From: Pseudoalteromonas caenipelagi
Lineage (GTDB): Bacteria; Pseudomonadota; Gammaproteobacteria; Enterobacterales; Alteromonadaceae
NCBI RefSeq assembly: GCF_013140855.1
Contig: NZ_JABBPG010000002.1
Span: 372,001-436,000, forward strand
Direction of reading: 5' to 3'
Length of the DNA stretch: 64,000 bases
Shown here: positions 53,980 to 63,269 of the stretch, in pieces
Layout of the letters: each line of letters begins with the position of its first letter
Position numbering within the stretch: position 1 is the first letter of the stretch
The notes under the pieces: generated by a model
What the model was told of the DNA's origin: nothing
Seen by the model: only the letters and a program-made list of their open reading frames with translations
Database searches by the model: none
Position numbers and translations under genes: made by a program

Positions 53980-55980
53980 TTAAAGTGATAAGTTATTTAA
54001 AATTTCATCATCAACGTTATTCGCGAGCGTTACTTTTAACTTGGGTGTACGAGCCATTTCGCGCTTTATGGCAAAGTTAGCTTCTTCATTACGGGCCCAG
54101 CTACGACGTGCAATACCGTTGTTTACATCAAATAATAGCATCGATTTTAGGCGACCTTCTGCCTCAGGCGTACCATCTAATAGCATACCAAAACCGCCAT
54201 TGATCACTTCGCCCCAACCAACACCGCCACCATTGTGGATTGACACCCAGGTAGCACCACGGAAGCTATCACCAATTACATTGTGAATCGCCATATCTGC
54301 GGTAAAGCGACTGCCGTCATAGATGTTTGAGGTCTCACGAAATGGAGAATCTGTGCCACTCACATCGTGGTGGTCACGACCTAATACCACAGGGCCAATT
54401 TCACCGCGCGCGATAGCATCATTGAAGGCTGTGGCAATGTCTGCTCTACCTTGTGCGTCGGCATATAAGATACGGGCTTGAGAACCAACAACCAGTTTGT
54501 TTTGTTTGGCGTCTTTGATCCAAGTGATGTTGTCTTGCATTTGTTGCTGAATTTCTTCAGGAGACTCTGCCATTATCTTGTTTAGCACCTCTGCGGCAAT
54601 GGCGTCGGTTTTGTCTAAGTCTTCAGGTTTGCCTGAGGTACATACCCAGCGGAATGGGCCAAAGCCATAGTCAAAGCACATCGGACCAAGAATATCTTGC
54701 ACGTAAGATGGGTATTTAAAGTCGATGCCATTTTCAGCCATCACATCACCGCCTGCGCGTGATGCTTCAAGTAAGAAAGCATTACCATAGTCAAAGAAAT
54801 AGGTGCCTTTTGCCGTGTGCTTGTTAACAGCATCAGCATGACGTTTTAAAGTTGCTTGTACTTTTTCTTTGAATAACTCTGGTTCTTCGCGAATTAAACG
54901 GTTTGATTCTTCGTAGCTAATATCTACCGGATAGTAACCGCCCGACCAAGGGTTATGCAGTGAGGTTTGATCTGAACCTAAATGAACAAATATATCGTGT
55001 TCATAGAAAGCTTCCCAAACATCAACGATGTTACCAATGTAAGCAATTGACACGACTTCTTCGTTGGCTTGTGCTTGTTTAACACGCGCAAGCAAAGCAT
55101 CCATATTGTCGATAAGTTCATCAACCCAGCCCTGCTGATGTCGCTTGGTGGCCGCTTTAGGGTTAACTTCCGCACATACTGTAATACAGTTTGCAATGTT
55201 ACCTGCTTTAGGTTGCGCGCCACTCATGCCACCAAGGCCTGCGGTTAGGAAGATCTTGCCTTTAGGGCTTTCACCTTTATTTAATACTTTACGAAACGCG
55301 TTCATGACAGTAATAGTTGTGCCATGCACAATACCTTGCGGACCAATGTACATAAATGAACCTGCTGTCATTTGTCCGTATTGAGTCACGCCTAATGCAT
55401 TAAAACGTTCCCAATCGTCTGGCTTTGAATAGTTGGGGATCATCATACCGTTAGTGACAACTACACGTGGTGCTTCTTTTGAAGAAGGGAACAAGCCCAT
55501 AGGATGACCTGAGTACATGTGCAGCGTTTGGTCTTCTTCCATTTCGCTTAGGTATTTCATTGCCAACAAATATTGTGCCCAGTTTTGGAATACGGCGCCA
55601 TTTCCACCGTAAGTAATAAGCTCTTCTGGGTGCTGTGCTACTGCAGGGTCGAGGTTGTTATCAATCATCAACATGATAGCTGCAGCTTGCTCGCATTTGG
55701 CTGGATAGTCTGAAATAGCACGTGCTTTTAACTCGTAATTTGGCTTGAAGCGGTACATGTAAATGCGGCCAAAATCTTGTAGCTCTTGTGCAAATTCAGA
55801 GGCTAACTCTTGATGCCATTCTTTTGGGAAATAACGCAGCGCATTACGAATTGCTAATTGTTTTTCATCCGCGCTTAAAATGTCTTTGCGCTTGGGCGCA
55901 CGGTTGGCATCTGCAGGGTAAGGCTTAGGCGCAGGTAAAACGCTTGGGATCCCTTGTTTAATTTGTTCTTGAAAATTCAT
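53980..55980 (-). CDS. hutU: Urocanate hydratase, long form
   Basis: This second enzyme of histidine breakdown converts urocanate to imidazolone propionate with bound NAD. Conserved blocks include YGGNGAVFQNWAQ, MYSGHPMGLFPS, GPQGIVHGTT, TAGLGGMSGAQPKAG, SDQTSLHNPWSGGY, RDHHDVSGTDSPFRET and HNGGGVGWGEV. At 666 residues it is about 110 longer than ordinary bacterial HutU. Its extra N-terminal part (KQLAIRNALRYFP, EFAQELQDFGRIYMYRF) matches animal urocanase. I chose the ATG with GGGAG seven bases upstream. It follows hutH by nine bases. Confidence 0.95.
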   Translation of the reverse strand: MNFQEQIKQGIPSVLPAPKPYPADANRAPKRKDILSADEKQLAIRNALRYFPKEWHQELASEFAQELQDFGRIYMYRFKPNYELKARAISDYPAKCEQAAAIMLMIDNNLDPAVAQHPEELITYGGNGAVFQNWAQYLLAMKYLSEMEEDQTLHMYSGHPMGLFPSSKEAPRVVVTNGMMIPNYSKPDDWERFNALGVTQYGQMTAGSFMYIGPQGIVHGTTITVMNAFRKVLNKGESPKGKIFLTAGLGGMSGAQPKAGNIANCITVCAEVNPKAATKRHQQGWVDELIDNMDALLARVKQAQANEEVVSIAYIGNIVDVWEAFYEHDIFVHLGSDQTSLHNPWSGGYYPVDISYEESNRLIREEPELFKEKVQATLKRHADAVNKHTAKGTYFFDYGNAFLLEASRAGGDVMAENGIDFKYPSYVQDILGPMCFDYGFGPFRWVCTSGKPEDLDKTDAIAAEVLNKIMAESPEEIQQQMQDNITWIKDAKQNKLVVGSQARILYADAQGRADIATAFNDAIARGEIGPVVLGRDHHDVSGTDSPFRETSNIYDGSRFTADMAIHNVIGDSFRGATWVSIHNGGGVGWGEVINGGFGMLLDGTPEAEGRLKSMLLFDVNNGIARRSWARNEEANFAIKREMARTPKLKVTLANNVDDEILNNLSL

Positions 55981-55992
55981 CACAACTCTCCC

Positions 55993-57486
55993 TTAATTCA
56001 CAGTAAATGCTTGAGACTTGACTAACGCAATCATGGCATCAATATCAGGCTTTAATAATCTGTCTTCTTCTAGTTTGGCAACCTTAGCACGGATCACTTT
56101 AACGTTTTCCTCAATAAAGTCTGAGCAAGTATTCGGGCGTCGAAACTCAATTGCTTGCGCCGCATACATCAACTCAATGGCAAAGATTTTTTCAAGGTTG
56201 CCTAAAATTTGATTAAGCTTACGCCCTGAGATGCTGCCCATTGATACATGATCTTCTTGGCCCATTGACGTAGGTACGCTGTCTGCCGACGGCGGGAAAC
56301 ACAGTGATTTGTTTTCAGTCACTAGTGCTGCTGTGGTGTATTGTGGGATCATCATGCCCGAATTCAAACCACCCGATGTCGTCAATAAGCGCGGTAAGCC
56401 GTGTAAGCCTTCAAGTAGTAAGTAACAACGTCTGTCAGAAATATTACCTAATTCCGCCGCTGCGATAGATGCATAATCCAATACCATTGCCAAAGGTTGG
56501 CCGTGGAAACTACCGCCTGAGATAGCTTCTTCTTCGCTGATCACAATTGGGTTGTCGGTGACTGAATTCATCTCGATTTCAGCAAGTTCTTTTAGGTGAT
56601 TATAGGCATTGCGAGATGCACCATGCACCTGTGGAATACAGCGCAGTGAATAGGGGTCTTGTACACGGTCACAATCGGTATGTGCAGCCATATTTTGCGA
56701 GTCTTTAAAGAATCGACGCATTCGAGCGGCTACTTTAATATTGCCCGCAAACGCTCGAATTTGGTGTAGCTCTTCTCTAAATGGAGATTGACTACCTTGC
56801 ATACCTTCTATGCTCATTGCACCTGCAAGATCCGCTAAATCAAGCAAATAACGCATTTTAGTGAGTGCTGTAATAGCATGAGATAAGATAAATTGTGTGC
56901 CATTGATCAGTGCCAAACCTTCTTTAGCATGTAGCTCTAGTGGCTCTAAACCATGCTCTTTCAGTGCGTGTGCAGCTGGTATCATGCTGTCGCCTTGCCA
57001 GAACTCCCCTTCACCAAGTAAGGGTAAAAACAGATGAGAAAGTGGCGCCAAATCTCCCGATGCACCCACTGAGCCTTGCTCTGGTACTACAGGAATTAAA
57101 TCTAGCTCGATAAACTTTAACATGCGCTCAACTACTTCTAGACGGATGCCTGAAAAGCCTTGACTTAACGCATGTACTTTTGTGATCAACATGAGCTTTG
57201 AAATTGGTTTTGCAATTGGCTCACCTACACCAACTGCGTGTGTGATCAGCAAGTTTCTTTGCAGCAAATGCGTTTCTTCAGGAGAAATTTGCGTATCACA
57301 CAATGGACCAAACCCTGTGTTAATACCGTATATGGCTTTGTCTGATGCTGCCATTTTTTCAACATTGCGACGGCTTTTATTAATTTTATCTAGTGCTTCT
57401 TGGCAAAGTTCTGCTTTGATACTGCCATTTGCAATACCATTTACAATATCTAGATTTAGACGGTCAACACCATATCTAAACGTCAT
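55993..57486 (-). CDS. hutH: Histidine ammonia-lyase
   Basis: The first enzyme of histidine catabolism, 497 residues. The MIO cofactor forms from A141-S142-G143 in GSVGASGDLAPL. YGINTGFG near residue 53 supplies the active-site tyrosine, and QDPYSLRCIPQVHG and GNFHG-like (GGSFHGQP) blocks follow. It is the first gene of the hut operon, preceded by GGGAG six bases before the ATG and divergent from a LysR regulator. HutI and HutG are not in the window. Confidence 0.95.
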   Translation of the reverse strand: MTFRYGVDRLNLDIVNGIANGSIKAELCQEALDKINKSRRNVEKMAASDKAIYGINTGFGPLCDTQISPEETHLLQRNLLITHAVGVGEPIAKPISKLMLITKVHALSQGFSGIRLEVVERMLKFIELDLIPVVPEQGSVGASGDLAPLSHLFLPLLGEGEFWQGDSMIPAAHALKEHGLEPLELHAKEGLALINGTQFILSHAITALTKMRYLLDLADLAGAMSIEGMQGSQSPFREELHQIRAFAGNIKVAARMRRFFKDSQNMAAHTDCDRVQDPYSLRCIPQVHGASRNAYNHLKELAEIEMNSVTDNPIVISEEEAISGGSFHGQPLAMVLDYASIAAAELGNISDRRCYLLLEGLHGLPRLLTTSGGLNSGMMIPQYTTAALVTENKSLCFPPSADSVPTSMGQEDHVSMGSISGRKLNQILGNLEKIFAIELMYAAQAIEFRRPNTCSDFIEENVKVIRAKVAKLEEDRLLKPDIDAMIALVKSQAFTVN

Positions 57487-57575
57487 ATTATTCTCCCAAA
57501 TATCATCTTGTTGCGACGTATGTTTCGCTATTATTCAGATATGCTAACTTGTGCCTGATGTTTTATAAATGCATA

Positions 57576-57599
57576 ATAATCGTAATTCATTCCGATAAT
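57576..57599. promoter_or_regulatory. Candidate LysR-type binding dyad
   Basis: ATAATCG (57576-57582) and CGATAAT (57593-57599) form an imperfect inverted repeat with a ten-base spacer. It lies in the 151-base gap between hutH and the divergent LysR gene. LysR regulators usually bind such partly symmetric sites there. The assignment is from position only. Confidence 0.35.
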
Positions 57600-57637
57600 A
57601 TCGAACTAAAAGTTTGACTGTTTATAAAGGTCATCAT

Positions 57638-58540
57638 ATGCAGGTTCAAGACGTTGATTTACGTTTACTAAGAATATTTGTTGCCATCGTTGAATGTGGT
57701 GGTTTATCAGCCGCTGAATCGCGGTTAAATATTGGCCGTTCCACTATAAGTTCCCATCTATCGGACTTAGAGGTGCGATTAGGGTTAAAGCTGTGTAAAC
57801 GTGGGCGCAGCGGTTTTGAGCTTACTGAACCTGGGCGGATAACGTATCAAGCCTCTTTAGAGCTGATGCAACAGTGTGAGGCATTTGCAACAACCGTAGC
57901 AAGTTCTAAAAACGAGCTATCGGGACGTGCAACAATCTCAGTCATTGATACCATGGTCAGCGATCCACGTTGTGGGGTTGCAGGAGCGATAGCTGCTTTA
58001 AAGCAAAAAAGTAATAACATCCAATTTGACATTAATGTGTGTGAAGCTCGAGAAGTTGAAACATCCGTTGTAAATGGGCGCTCTTTAGTCGGCTTAGGTG
58101 TGAGCCGCCATCACTTGCGTGGGCTCGATTATTTTCCACTTTATAATGAGAATAACTATTTATATTGTGGTATCTCTCACCCTTTGTTTGCTTGCGAACC
58201 CAGTAACGTTGAGAACTTATTGCAGCAAGCGGAGGTTGTAAGCAGTAACTATATGCGTGACAAAGAAACACGCAACGATGGCTTAAATTACCAAAATACG
58301 GCCGTGGCATATCACGACGAGGGGATAGCCCATCTAATCTTATCAGGCCAATTCATTGGTTACTTACCAGATCATTATGCCAGCTATTGGGTAGAAAAGG
58401 GCTTAATCAAAGCTATTTTGCCAGATCGTTATTCGTATAAAATTCCCGTTGTATTAATAACATCAAAGAATAATACCCCATCGCCACTTGCTCATGCTTT
58501 GATTGAGCAAATGAAATTGTGCCACCAGAGTCAATTATAG
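57638..58540 (+). CDS. LysR-family regulator beside hutH
   Basis: The 300-residue regulator has an N-terminal winged helix-turn-helix (DLRLLRIFVAIVECGGLSAA, ESRLNIGRSTISSHLSDLE) and a periplasmic-binding-like effector domain. It lies divergent to hutH, so it probably controls the hut genes, with urocanate or histidine as likely ligands. The ATG at 57638 is preceded by AAAGG. The longer TTG frame adds eight residues before the conserved start. Most gammaproteobacteria use a GntR-type HutC instead. Confidence 0.85.
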   Translation: MQVQDVDLRLLRIFVAIVECGGLSAAESRLNIGRSTISSHLSDLEVRLGLKLCKRGRSGFELTEPGRITYQASLELMQQCEAFATTVASSKNELSGRATISVIDTMVSDPRCGVAGAIAALKQKSNNIQFDINVCEAREVETSVVNGRSLVGLGVSRHHLRGLDYFPLYNENNYLYCGISHPLFACEPSNVENLLQQAEVVSSNYMRDKETRNDGLNYQNTAVAYHDEGIAHLILSGQFIGYLPDHYASYWVEKGLIKAILPDRYSYKIPVVLITSKNNTPSPLAHALIEQMKLCHQSQL

Positions 58541-58589
58541 AACCCATAGAAAGCGTGGATTAAATGGGTAAATAGTACACGCGCAAATG

Positions 58590-58601
58590 TGGAACGTTCC
58601 A
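58590..58601. promoter_or_regulatory. LacI-type operator upstream of sugar transporter
   Basis: TGGAACGTTCCA is a perfect palindrome with the central CG of LacI-family operators. Weaker symmetry (ACACG...CGTGT) extends the dyad to roughly 40 bases. It ends about 70 bases before the transporter start. The same ten-base core recurs at 60065-60074. Confidence 0.55.
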
Positions 58602-58671
58602 ACTTCGCACGTGTGACTTTATTGTTACTGCGTGTAAACTCTAATTTATCCTTTTAATTGGAGTTTTTCTT

Positions 58672-59940
58672 GTGAGTGATATAAACACAAATCAGAGTTA
58701 CGTTGCACAAGGTAATGACGAAAACAAAAACTATTTGTTACCGCTCAGTGCAATGACCACATTATTTTTTCTTTGGGGATTTATAACGGTCCTCAACGAT
58801 GTATTGATCCCCAGACTAAAGGGGGTATTTGACCTCAACTACACCGAAGCAATGATGATTCAATTTTGCTTTTTCAGTGCTTATTTTATTGTTTCTTTAC
58901 CAGCTGGTGCGTTGGTTAAAAAGCTTGGATACAAAAATGGTGTGCTGACTGGCTTAGTTGTAGCGTCAATTGGCTGTATGCTGTTTTATCCTGCTGTTGT
59001 TGTACATGAGTATTGGCTATTTTTAGGAGCCTTATTTGTGCTGGCTTCTGGTATTACTGTGCTACAAGTGTCTGCAAACCCTTATGTAGCTGCACTCGGT
59101 CCTGCTAAAACCGCATCGAGTCGTTTGAATTTGGCTCAGGCATTAAACTCACTAGGAACGACTGTAGGTCCATATGTTGGGGGATTGTTATTTTTTGGAA
59201 CTGCAGGCGCAATGGCAGCTGAAGCGGGGGCAGAGTCGGTAAAAGTTCCATATTTAATGCTTGCAGGGGCGTTACTCACAATTGCAGTTGTTTTTGCATT
59301 TTTAAAGTTACCAACCATTGAGTCACATAGCGAAGAGCAAGACTGTAAGGCTAAAGGGCATAGTTTATTGACAGCGCCGCACTTGGTTATGGGGGTTGGG
59401 GCCATTTTTTGTTATGTAGGCGCAGAAGTAGCAATTGGTAGCTTTTTAGTTAACTATTTTGCACAGCCTAATATAGCAGGCCTTGAAGAGCACGCTGCTG
59501 CTAAGTTAATCAGTTATTACTGGGGCGGTGCTATGGTTGGTCGTTTTATTGGTTCGGCGTTGTTACAAAAAGTCGCACCGTCAAAGGCACTGACATTTAA
59601 CGCGCTTTGTATTGTTGCACTGCTGACGTTAACAATGTCATCTAGTGGTAATGTGGCGATGTGGGCGGTGTTAGCGATTGGTCTTTTTAATTCTATTATG
59701 TTTCCTACTATTTTCTCAGTAGCCATTGAAGGATTAGGGTCTTTGACCAGTAAAGGATCAGGGTGGCTATGCTTAGCTATTGTAGGCGGCGCAATCGTGC
59801 CGTTAATCCAAGGTTTGTGCGCGGACAGCCTCAATATCCAAGTGAGCTTTATAGTGCCTTTAGTTTGTTACCTATACATCGCTTGGTATGGTCTAAATGT
59901 CGTAAACTGGGCTAATCGTTGGCATAACATAACTAAGTAA
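58672..59940 (+). CDS. Sugar:proton symporter, FucP/GluP family
   Basis: This 422-residue major-facilitator protein has twelve helices. Family segments are LFFLWGFITVLNDVLIPRLK in helix 1, ASGITVLQVSANPYVAALGP, SSRLNLAQALNSLGTTVGPYVGG and SYYWGGAMVGRFIGS. FucP takes fucose, and other members take glucose, galactose or GlcNAc (NagP). The residues that separate these cannot be decided here. Start is a GTG with GGAG nine bases upstream. It is monocistronic and flanked by two palindromes, suggesting control by a LacI-type regulator encoded elsewhere. Confidence 0.9.
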   Translation: MSDINTNQSYVAQGNDENKNYLLPLSAMTTLFFLWGFITVLNDVLIPRLKGVFDLNYTEAMMIQFCFFSAYFIVSLPAGALVKKLGYKNGVLTGLVVASIGCMLFYPAVVVHEYWLFLGALFVLASGITVLQVSANPYVAALGPAKTASSRLNLAQALNSLGTTVGPYVGGLLFFGTAGAMAAEAGAESVKVPYLMLAGALLTIAVVFAFLKLPTIESHSEEQDCKAKGHSLLTAPHLVMGVGAIFCYVGAEVAIGSFLVNYFAQPNIAGLEEHAAAKLISYYWGGAMVGRFIGSALLQKVAPSKALTFNALCIVALLTLTMSSSGNVAMWAVLAIGLFNSIMFPTIFSVAIEGLGSLTSKGSGWLCLAIVGGAIVPLIQGLCADSLNIQVSFIVPLVCYLYIAWYGLNVVNWANRWHNITK

Positions 59941-59952
59941 ACGTGTTTACTT
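59935..59952. promoter_or_regulatory. Palindrome over the transporter stop codon
   Basis: AAGTAAAC-GT-GTTTACTT is a perfect eight-bp-arm palindrome spanning the stop, followed by TTT. It could be an RNA hairpin helping termination or a second operator-like site. The sequence alone does not decide. Confidence 0.4.
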
Positions 59953-59971
59953 TTTACCGTCAAATTTCTTG

Positions 59972-60000
59972 AGGCAAGCATTCGCTTGCCTTTCTTGTTT
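59972..60000 (+). terminator. Terminator of the sugar transporter gene
   Basis: AGGCAAGC (59972-59979) pairs perfectly with GCTTGCCT (59984-59991) around ATTC. TTCTTGTTT follows. Confidence 0.75.
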
Positions 60001-60390
60001 CTTCATACTGGCAATTTTACTTTGACTGAATACGTATTCATCGCTGATATGACTAAAAATATTAGGAACGTTCCAATTGTTACCTTTTATCGTGCAAAGT
60101 ACATAACAAAGCGAATATAGGTTTAACAATCCACTTCAGAGGTTGGCCTTTATTAAATTTTTCAATCTATACTTTTTGATGTTATCGAAAATTAGGCAAT
60201 GAATCGTCCGCTTTTTGTTCGAATAGAAATGATTTATCTAATTTTGCTAAAAAATCTCAGATACTGACCGATACGATAAGACAAACCAGTTTAATTTTGT
60301 TACATATGGATAAAAGCCTGATTTGATCAGACGTTGTGTGCAACTTATGGCAACGGGTTTCAGCGTAAAATTTATAATAATAGGCTCATA
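60001..60390. other. Intergenic region upstream of the chemoreceptor
   Basis: This AT-rich region contains the second GGAACGTTCC palindrome, listed separately. The longest frame is about 60 codons on the minus strand and has no supporting feature. The final bases should hold the chemoreceptor promoter, which I could not place. Confidence 0.4.
60065..60074. promoter_or_regulatory. Second GGAACGTTCC palindrome
   Basis: This is an exact copy of the ten-base core upstream of the sugar transporter. It lies after that gene's terminator and 317 bases before the chemoreceptor ATG. Flanking bases AATTA/AATTG are again roughly symmetric. Confidence 0.5.
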
Positions 60391-62280
60391 ATGTTTAAAT
60401 CGTTTAAGTTCACTACCAAAGTCACCATTGCTGCCTCTGTGGTATTAGTGCTGGTGTTAGGATTATTTACCATCAACAATTTTATTGTGATGCGAAGTCA
60501 AACCCAAGAGCAACTTACCCTAGTGCTTCAGGAGATTTCTGAATCCGTGTCTCAAAATATCGCTAACTGGCTAAATGATAGGCTTGATATTGTTGGCTCT
60601 GTTGCGCTTGGGCATCGCGCATCAGATTCTAAACAGCAAATCCTCAGGCGCTTGGCCACTGCTGATGCTGCAGGGGATTTTAAAAATGTGTATATCGGTA
60701 TGCGTGAAGGTGATTTTATACTTGATGATCCGAGTATTGTATTACCACCGGATTACGATGCTACAACCCGACCATGGTATAAGTTAGCTCAAGAAAAAAA
60801 CGGCACAGCCTTTACTAATCCATATGTTGATGTCACCACCAATGAGTTGACGATTTCAGCAGTTGTGCCAATAACCAGCGGTAGTGAACTTCTCGGTGTA
60901 GCGGGTGGCGATATAGATATGGCAACCATCACTGATATTATCAATGAAATAGATTTTCTGGGCTTCGGTTATGGCTTTTTACTAGACTCTGAAGGCCGCA
61001 TCTTGTCTCACCCTAACACCAAGCTCAATGATAAACCTATGTCTGAGCTGTTTGGGAAGCGTTTACAGTTGCAAAGTGAGTTTGTAGAAGAAGAAATTGA
61101 TGGCACTGAACGTTTGATCTCTTTTGTTAAAATGCAAGGGATAAAAAATGTTGACTGGTATTTAGGTGTTGTAATTAATAAAGAGATAGCGTATTCATCG
61201 GTGTCGTCATTTAGAAATATGGCAGCCATATATATGTTACTGGGCGTTATCGTCATCGTGTTTATGCTGAAGTTATTGTTAAAGTACCTGATGAAGCCTG
61301 TAGAGCAATTAAATTATGCGATTAAAGATATTGCACAAGGTGAGGGGGATTTAACTAGACGCTTACATGTAGAAAGTGAAGATGAATTCGGTGAGCTGTC
61401 TAATTACTTCAATCTGTTTATAGAGAAAATACACGACTCTATTGCTCAAGTAAGAGATACAACGGTTACCCTTGAACACTCTGTAGAGAGCCTAATTGCG
61501 CAAACTCAATCTACTTTGAGCATGTACAGTGACCAAACCAAGCGAACAGACAATGTTGCCACTGCAATCAATGAGCTTTCGTCAAGTGCTGTAGAGATAT
61601 CAAATAATGCCAACCATGCATCTGAACTGGCAACGGAGGCAAATCGACTGAGCGTTGATAGTCAAACCGCATTGAATGCAAACATCTCAGAGATAGCTTC
61701 ATTAAGTGATAAAATGGCACAAGCGCAATCAACAGTCGATAGCTTAGACAAGCACTCGGCAAGTATTGGGCAAGTACTTGAAGTGATCAAAGGGGTGAGT
61801 GAACAAACTAACTTATTAGCGCTTAATGCTGCCATCGAAGCGGCAAGGGCAGGTGAAGCCGGACGAGGTTTTGCTGTGGTCGCAGATGAAGTGAGGCAGT
61901 TAGCACAGCGTACCCAAGAGTCTACGCAAGAAATCGAAGCCACTATAATAGAACTGCAACAGGGATCGGCGTCAGCTGTTGCTGTGATGAAGTCGTCGCT
62001 TGAAGATTCAGCTAAGAGCGCCTCGCAAGCCACTCAAGCCGGTGAAAAAATGCATGAAGTGAGTAATGCGATAGACTCAATTGATGGTGTAAACCATGCT
62101 GTTGCAAGTGCCACACACGAACAAAATACGGTGATCCAATCTTTAGACAGCGATATTCATCATATTAGCGATCTTTCTGTACAGGGTTCTGAGAACTTAA
62201 ATGCGACACTTGGCGAATGTAGACAGCTTCAAGCCCAGTTTGATGAGTTAGAAAAAATGGTGATGAAGTTTAAAGTTTAA
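60391..62280 (+). CDS. Methyl-accepting chemotaxis protein with dCache domain
   Basis: The 629-residue receptor has a first membrane helix at about 11-33, a periplasmic dCache domain (about 35-280) and a second helix near 285-305. A HAMP linker and a signalling hairpin follow, with the invariant [16 protein letters not shown] segment. The ligand pocket contains Y122, R127, W129 and Y130 in [10 protein letters not shown]145 and D147 in NPYVD, and D174 in GGDID. This pattern matches the universal amino-acid-binding dCache motif. It should steer swimming toward amino acids. No CheR-binding pentapeptide is at the C-terminus. The ATG at 60391 starts the membrane helix directly. Confidence 0.93.
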   Translation: MFKSFKFTTKVTIAASVVLVLVLGLFTINNFIVMRSQTQEQLTLVLQEISESVSQNIANWLNDRLDIVGSVALGHRASDSKQQILRRLATADAAGDFKNVYIGMREGDFILDDPSIVLPPDYDATTRPWYKLAQEKNGTAFTNPYVDVTTNELTISAVVPITSGSELLGVAGGDIDMATITDIINEIDFLGFGYGFLLDSEGRILSHPNTKLNDKPMSELFGKRLQLQSEFVEEEIDGTERLISFVKMQGIKNVDWYLGVVINKEIAYSSVSSFRNMAAIYMLLGVIVIVFMLKLLLKYLMKPVEQLNYAIKDIAQGEGDLTRRLHVESEDEFGELSNYFNLFIEKIHDSIAQVRDTTVTLEHSVESLIAQTQSTLSMYSDQTKRTDNVATAINELSSSAVEISNNANHASELATEANRLSVDSQTALNANISEIASLSDKMAQAQSTVDSLDKHSASIGQVLEVIKGVSEQTNLLALNAAIEAARAGEAGRGFAVVADEVRQLAQRTQESTQEIEATIIELQQGSASAVAVMKSSLEDSAKSASQATQAGEKMHEVSNAIDSIDGVNHAVASATHEQNTVIQSLDSDIHHISDLSVQGSENLNATLGECRQLQAQFDELEKMVMKFKV

Positions 62281-62302
62281 AATGATTGTCTAAATTTCAT
62301 AG

Positions 62303-62335
62303 AGGCCAGCCATATTTAACGCAGGCCTTTTTTTG
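62303..62335 (+). terminator. Terminator of the chemoreceptor gene
   Basis: AGGCC (62303-62307) pairs with GGCCT (62324-62328), followed by a run of seven T. It lies 23 bases after the stop. Confidence 0.75.
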
Positions 62336-62366
62336 TCTTTAATTCCTGATTATTATTGCAGACCAG

Positions 62367-62408
62367 GAAATAAAAGGGTTGCGCGCAGTATTGTGTACCT
62401 TTTATTTC
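62367..62408. promoter_or_regulatory. Inverted repeat upstream of the TonB-accessory operon
   Basis: GAAATAAAAGG (62367-62377) is the exact complement of CCTTTTATTTC (62398-62408) around a 20-base GC-richer loop. It lies about 100 bases before the DUF3450 gene, in the likely promoter/leader region. No clear Fur box was found. Confidence 0.45.
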
Positions 62409-62506
62409 GTTTGTCATTTTTCTGTATTGTTTGCGCAACACTACTGTCATTAAGCCCCCTTAAACTGCACCCAATTTAATTACTAGCAAAACTTAAGGTG
62501 TATGCG

Positions 62507-63259
62507 ATGAAGTGCGTTAACCCCCTGTTGTTGGCAGGATTGCTTGCAACTGCGTCAAGCGTTCAAGCGAGTGACTTAAACCAAGTCGTCGAAAAAAGTA
62601 GTGCAATTAATGAATCTGCACAAAAGACTCAAACCAAGATAGATTCAATTGCAGACTCAATGCAATCGCGTTTGCAAAAGTTCAAAACGCTCAATAAAGA
62701 GATTGATGGACTAAATGTTTATAACGCGCAATTAGACAAACAAATCAAAAACCAACTTGATGAAATGAACGCGATTAATGCATCGATGGATCAGGTATCG
62801 GTAATCGAGCGTCAAATTACACCTTTGATGCTTCGCATGATAACTGGCTTAGAACAGTTCGTTCAACTAGATGTACCTTTTTTACCAAAGGAACGCGCTG
62901 AACGTTTATCTAAGCTTAGAGCAATGATGGACAGAGCCGACGTAACATCAAGTGAGAAGTTCCGTCGCGTACTTGAAGCATATCAAGTAGAAGTTGATTA
63001 TGGCCGTACCATTGAAGCTTATACAGCATTGCTAAATGTTGATGGCCAAGAGCGCGAAGTTGACTTCTTACGGATCGGTCGTATGGAGCTACTTTATGTA
63101 ACAAAAGATGGTTCTATTGCTGGCAGCTGGGATCAGGCGTCTAAAAAGTTTGTAGCGCTAGAAGATACAAGCATCAGCCAAATCAAAAAAGGCATACGCA
63201 TTGCGCGTAAGCAACTAGCCCCAGATATGTTATCGCTTCCAGTGCACGCGTCGGAATAA
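62507..63259 (+). CDS. DUF3450 periplasmic protein
   Basis: The 250-residue product has a signal peptide (MKCVNPLLLAGLLATASSVQA). A long coiled coil follows to about residue 110, then QVSVIERQITPLMLRMITGLEQFV and LPKERAERL, which are the DUF3450 hallmarks. These proteins are encoded directly before TtpC/ExbB in TonB systems of Vibrio, Shewanella and relatives, and are thought to assist energy transfer to outer-membrane receptors. The ATG at 62507 is preceded by AAGG at eight bases. The next gene starts ten bases after the stop. Confidence 0.9.
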   Translation: MKCVNPLLLAGLLATASSVQASDLNQVVEKSSAINESAQKTQTKIDSIADSMQSRLQKFKTLNKEIDGLNVYNAQLDKQIKNQLDEMNAINASMDQVSVIERQITPLMLRMITGLEQFVQLDVPFLPKERAERLSKLRAMMDRADVTSSEKFRRVLEAYQVEVDYGRTIEAYTALLNVDGQEREVDFLRIGRMELLYVTKDGSIAGSWDQASKKFVALEDTSISQIKKGIRIARKQLAPDMLSLPVHASE

Positions 63260-63269
63260 GAGGTTCATC

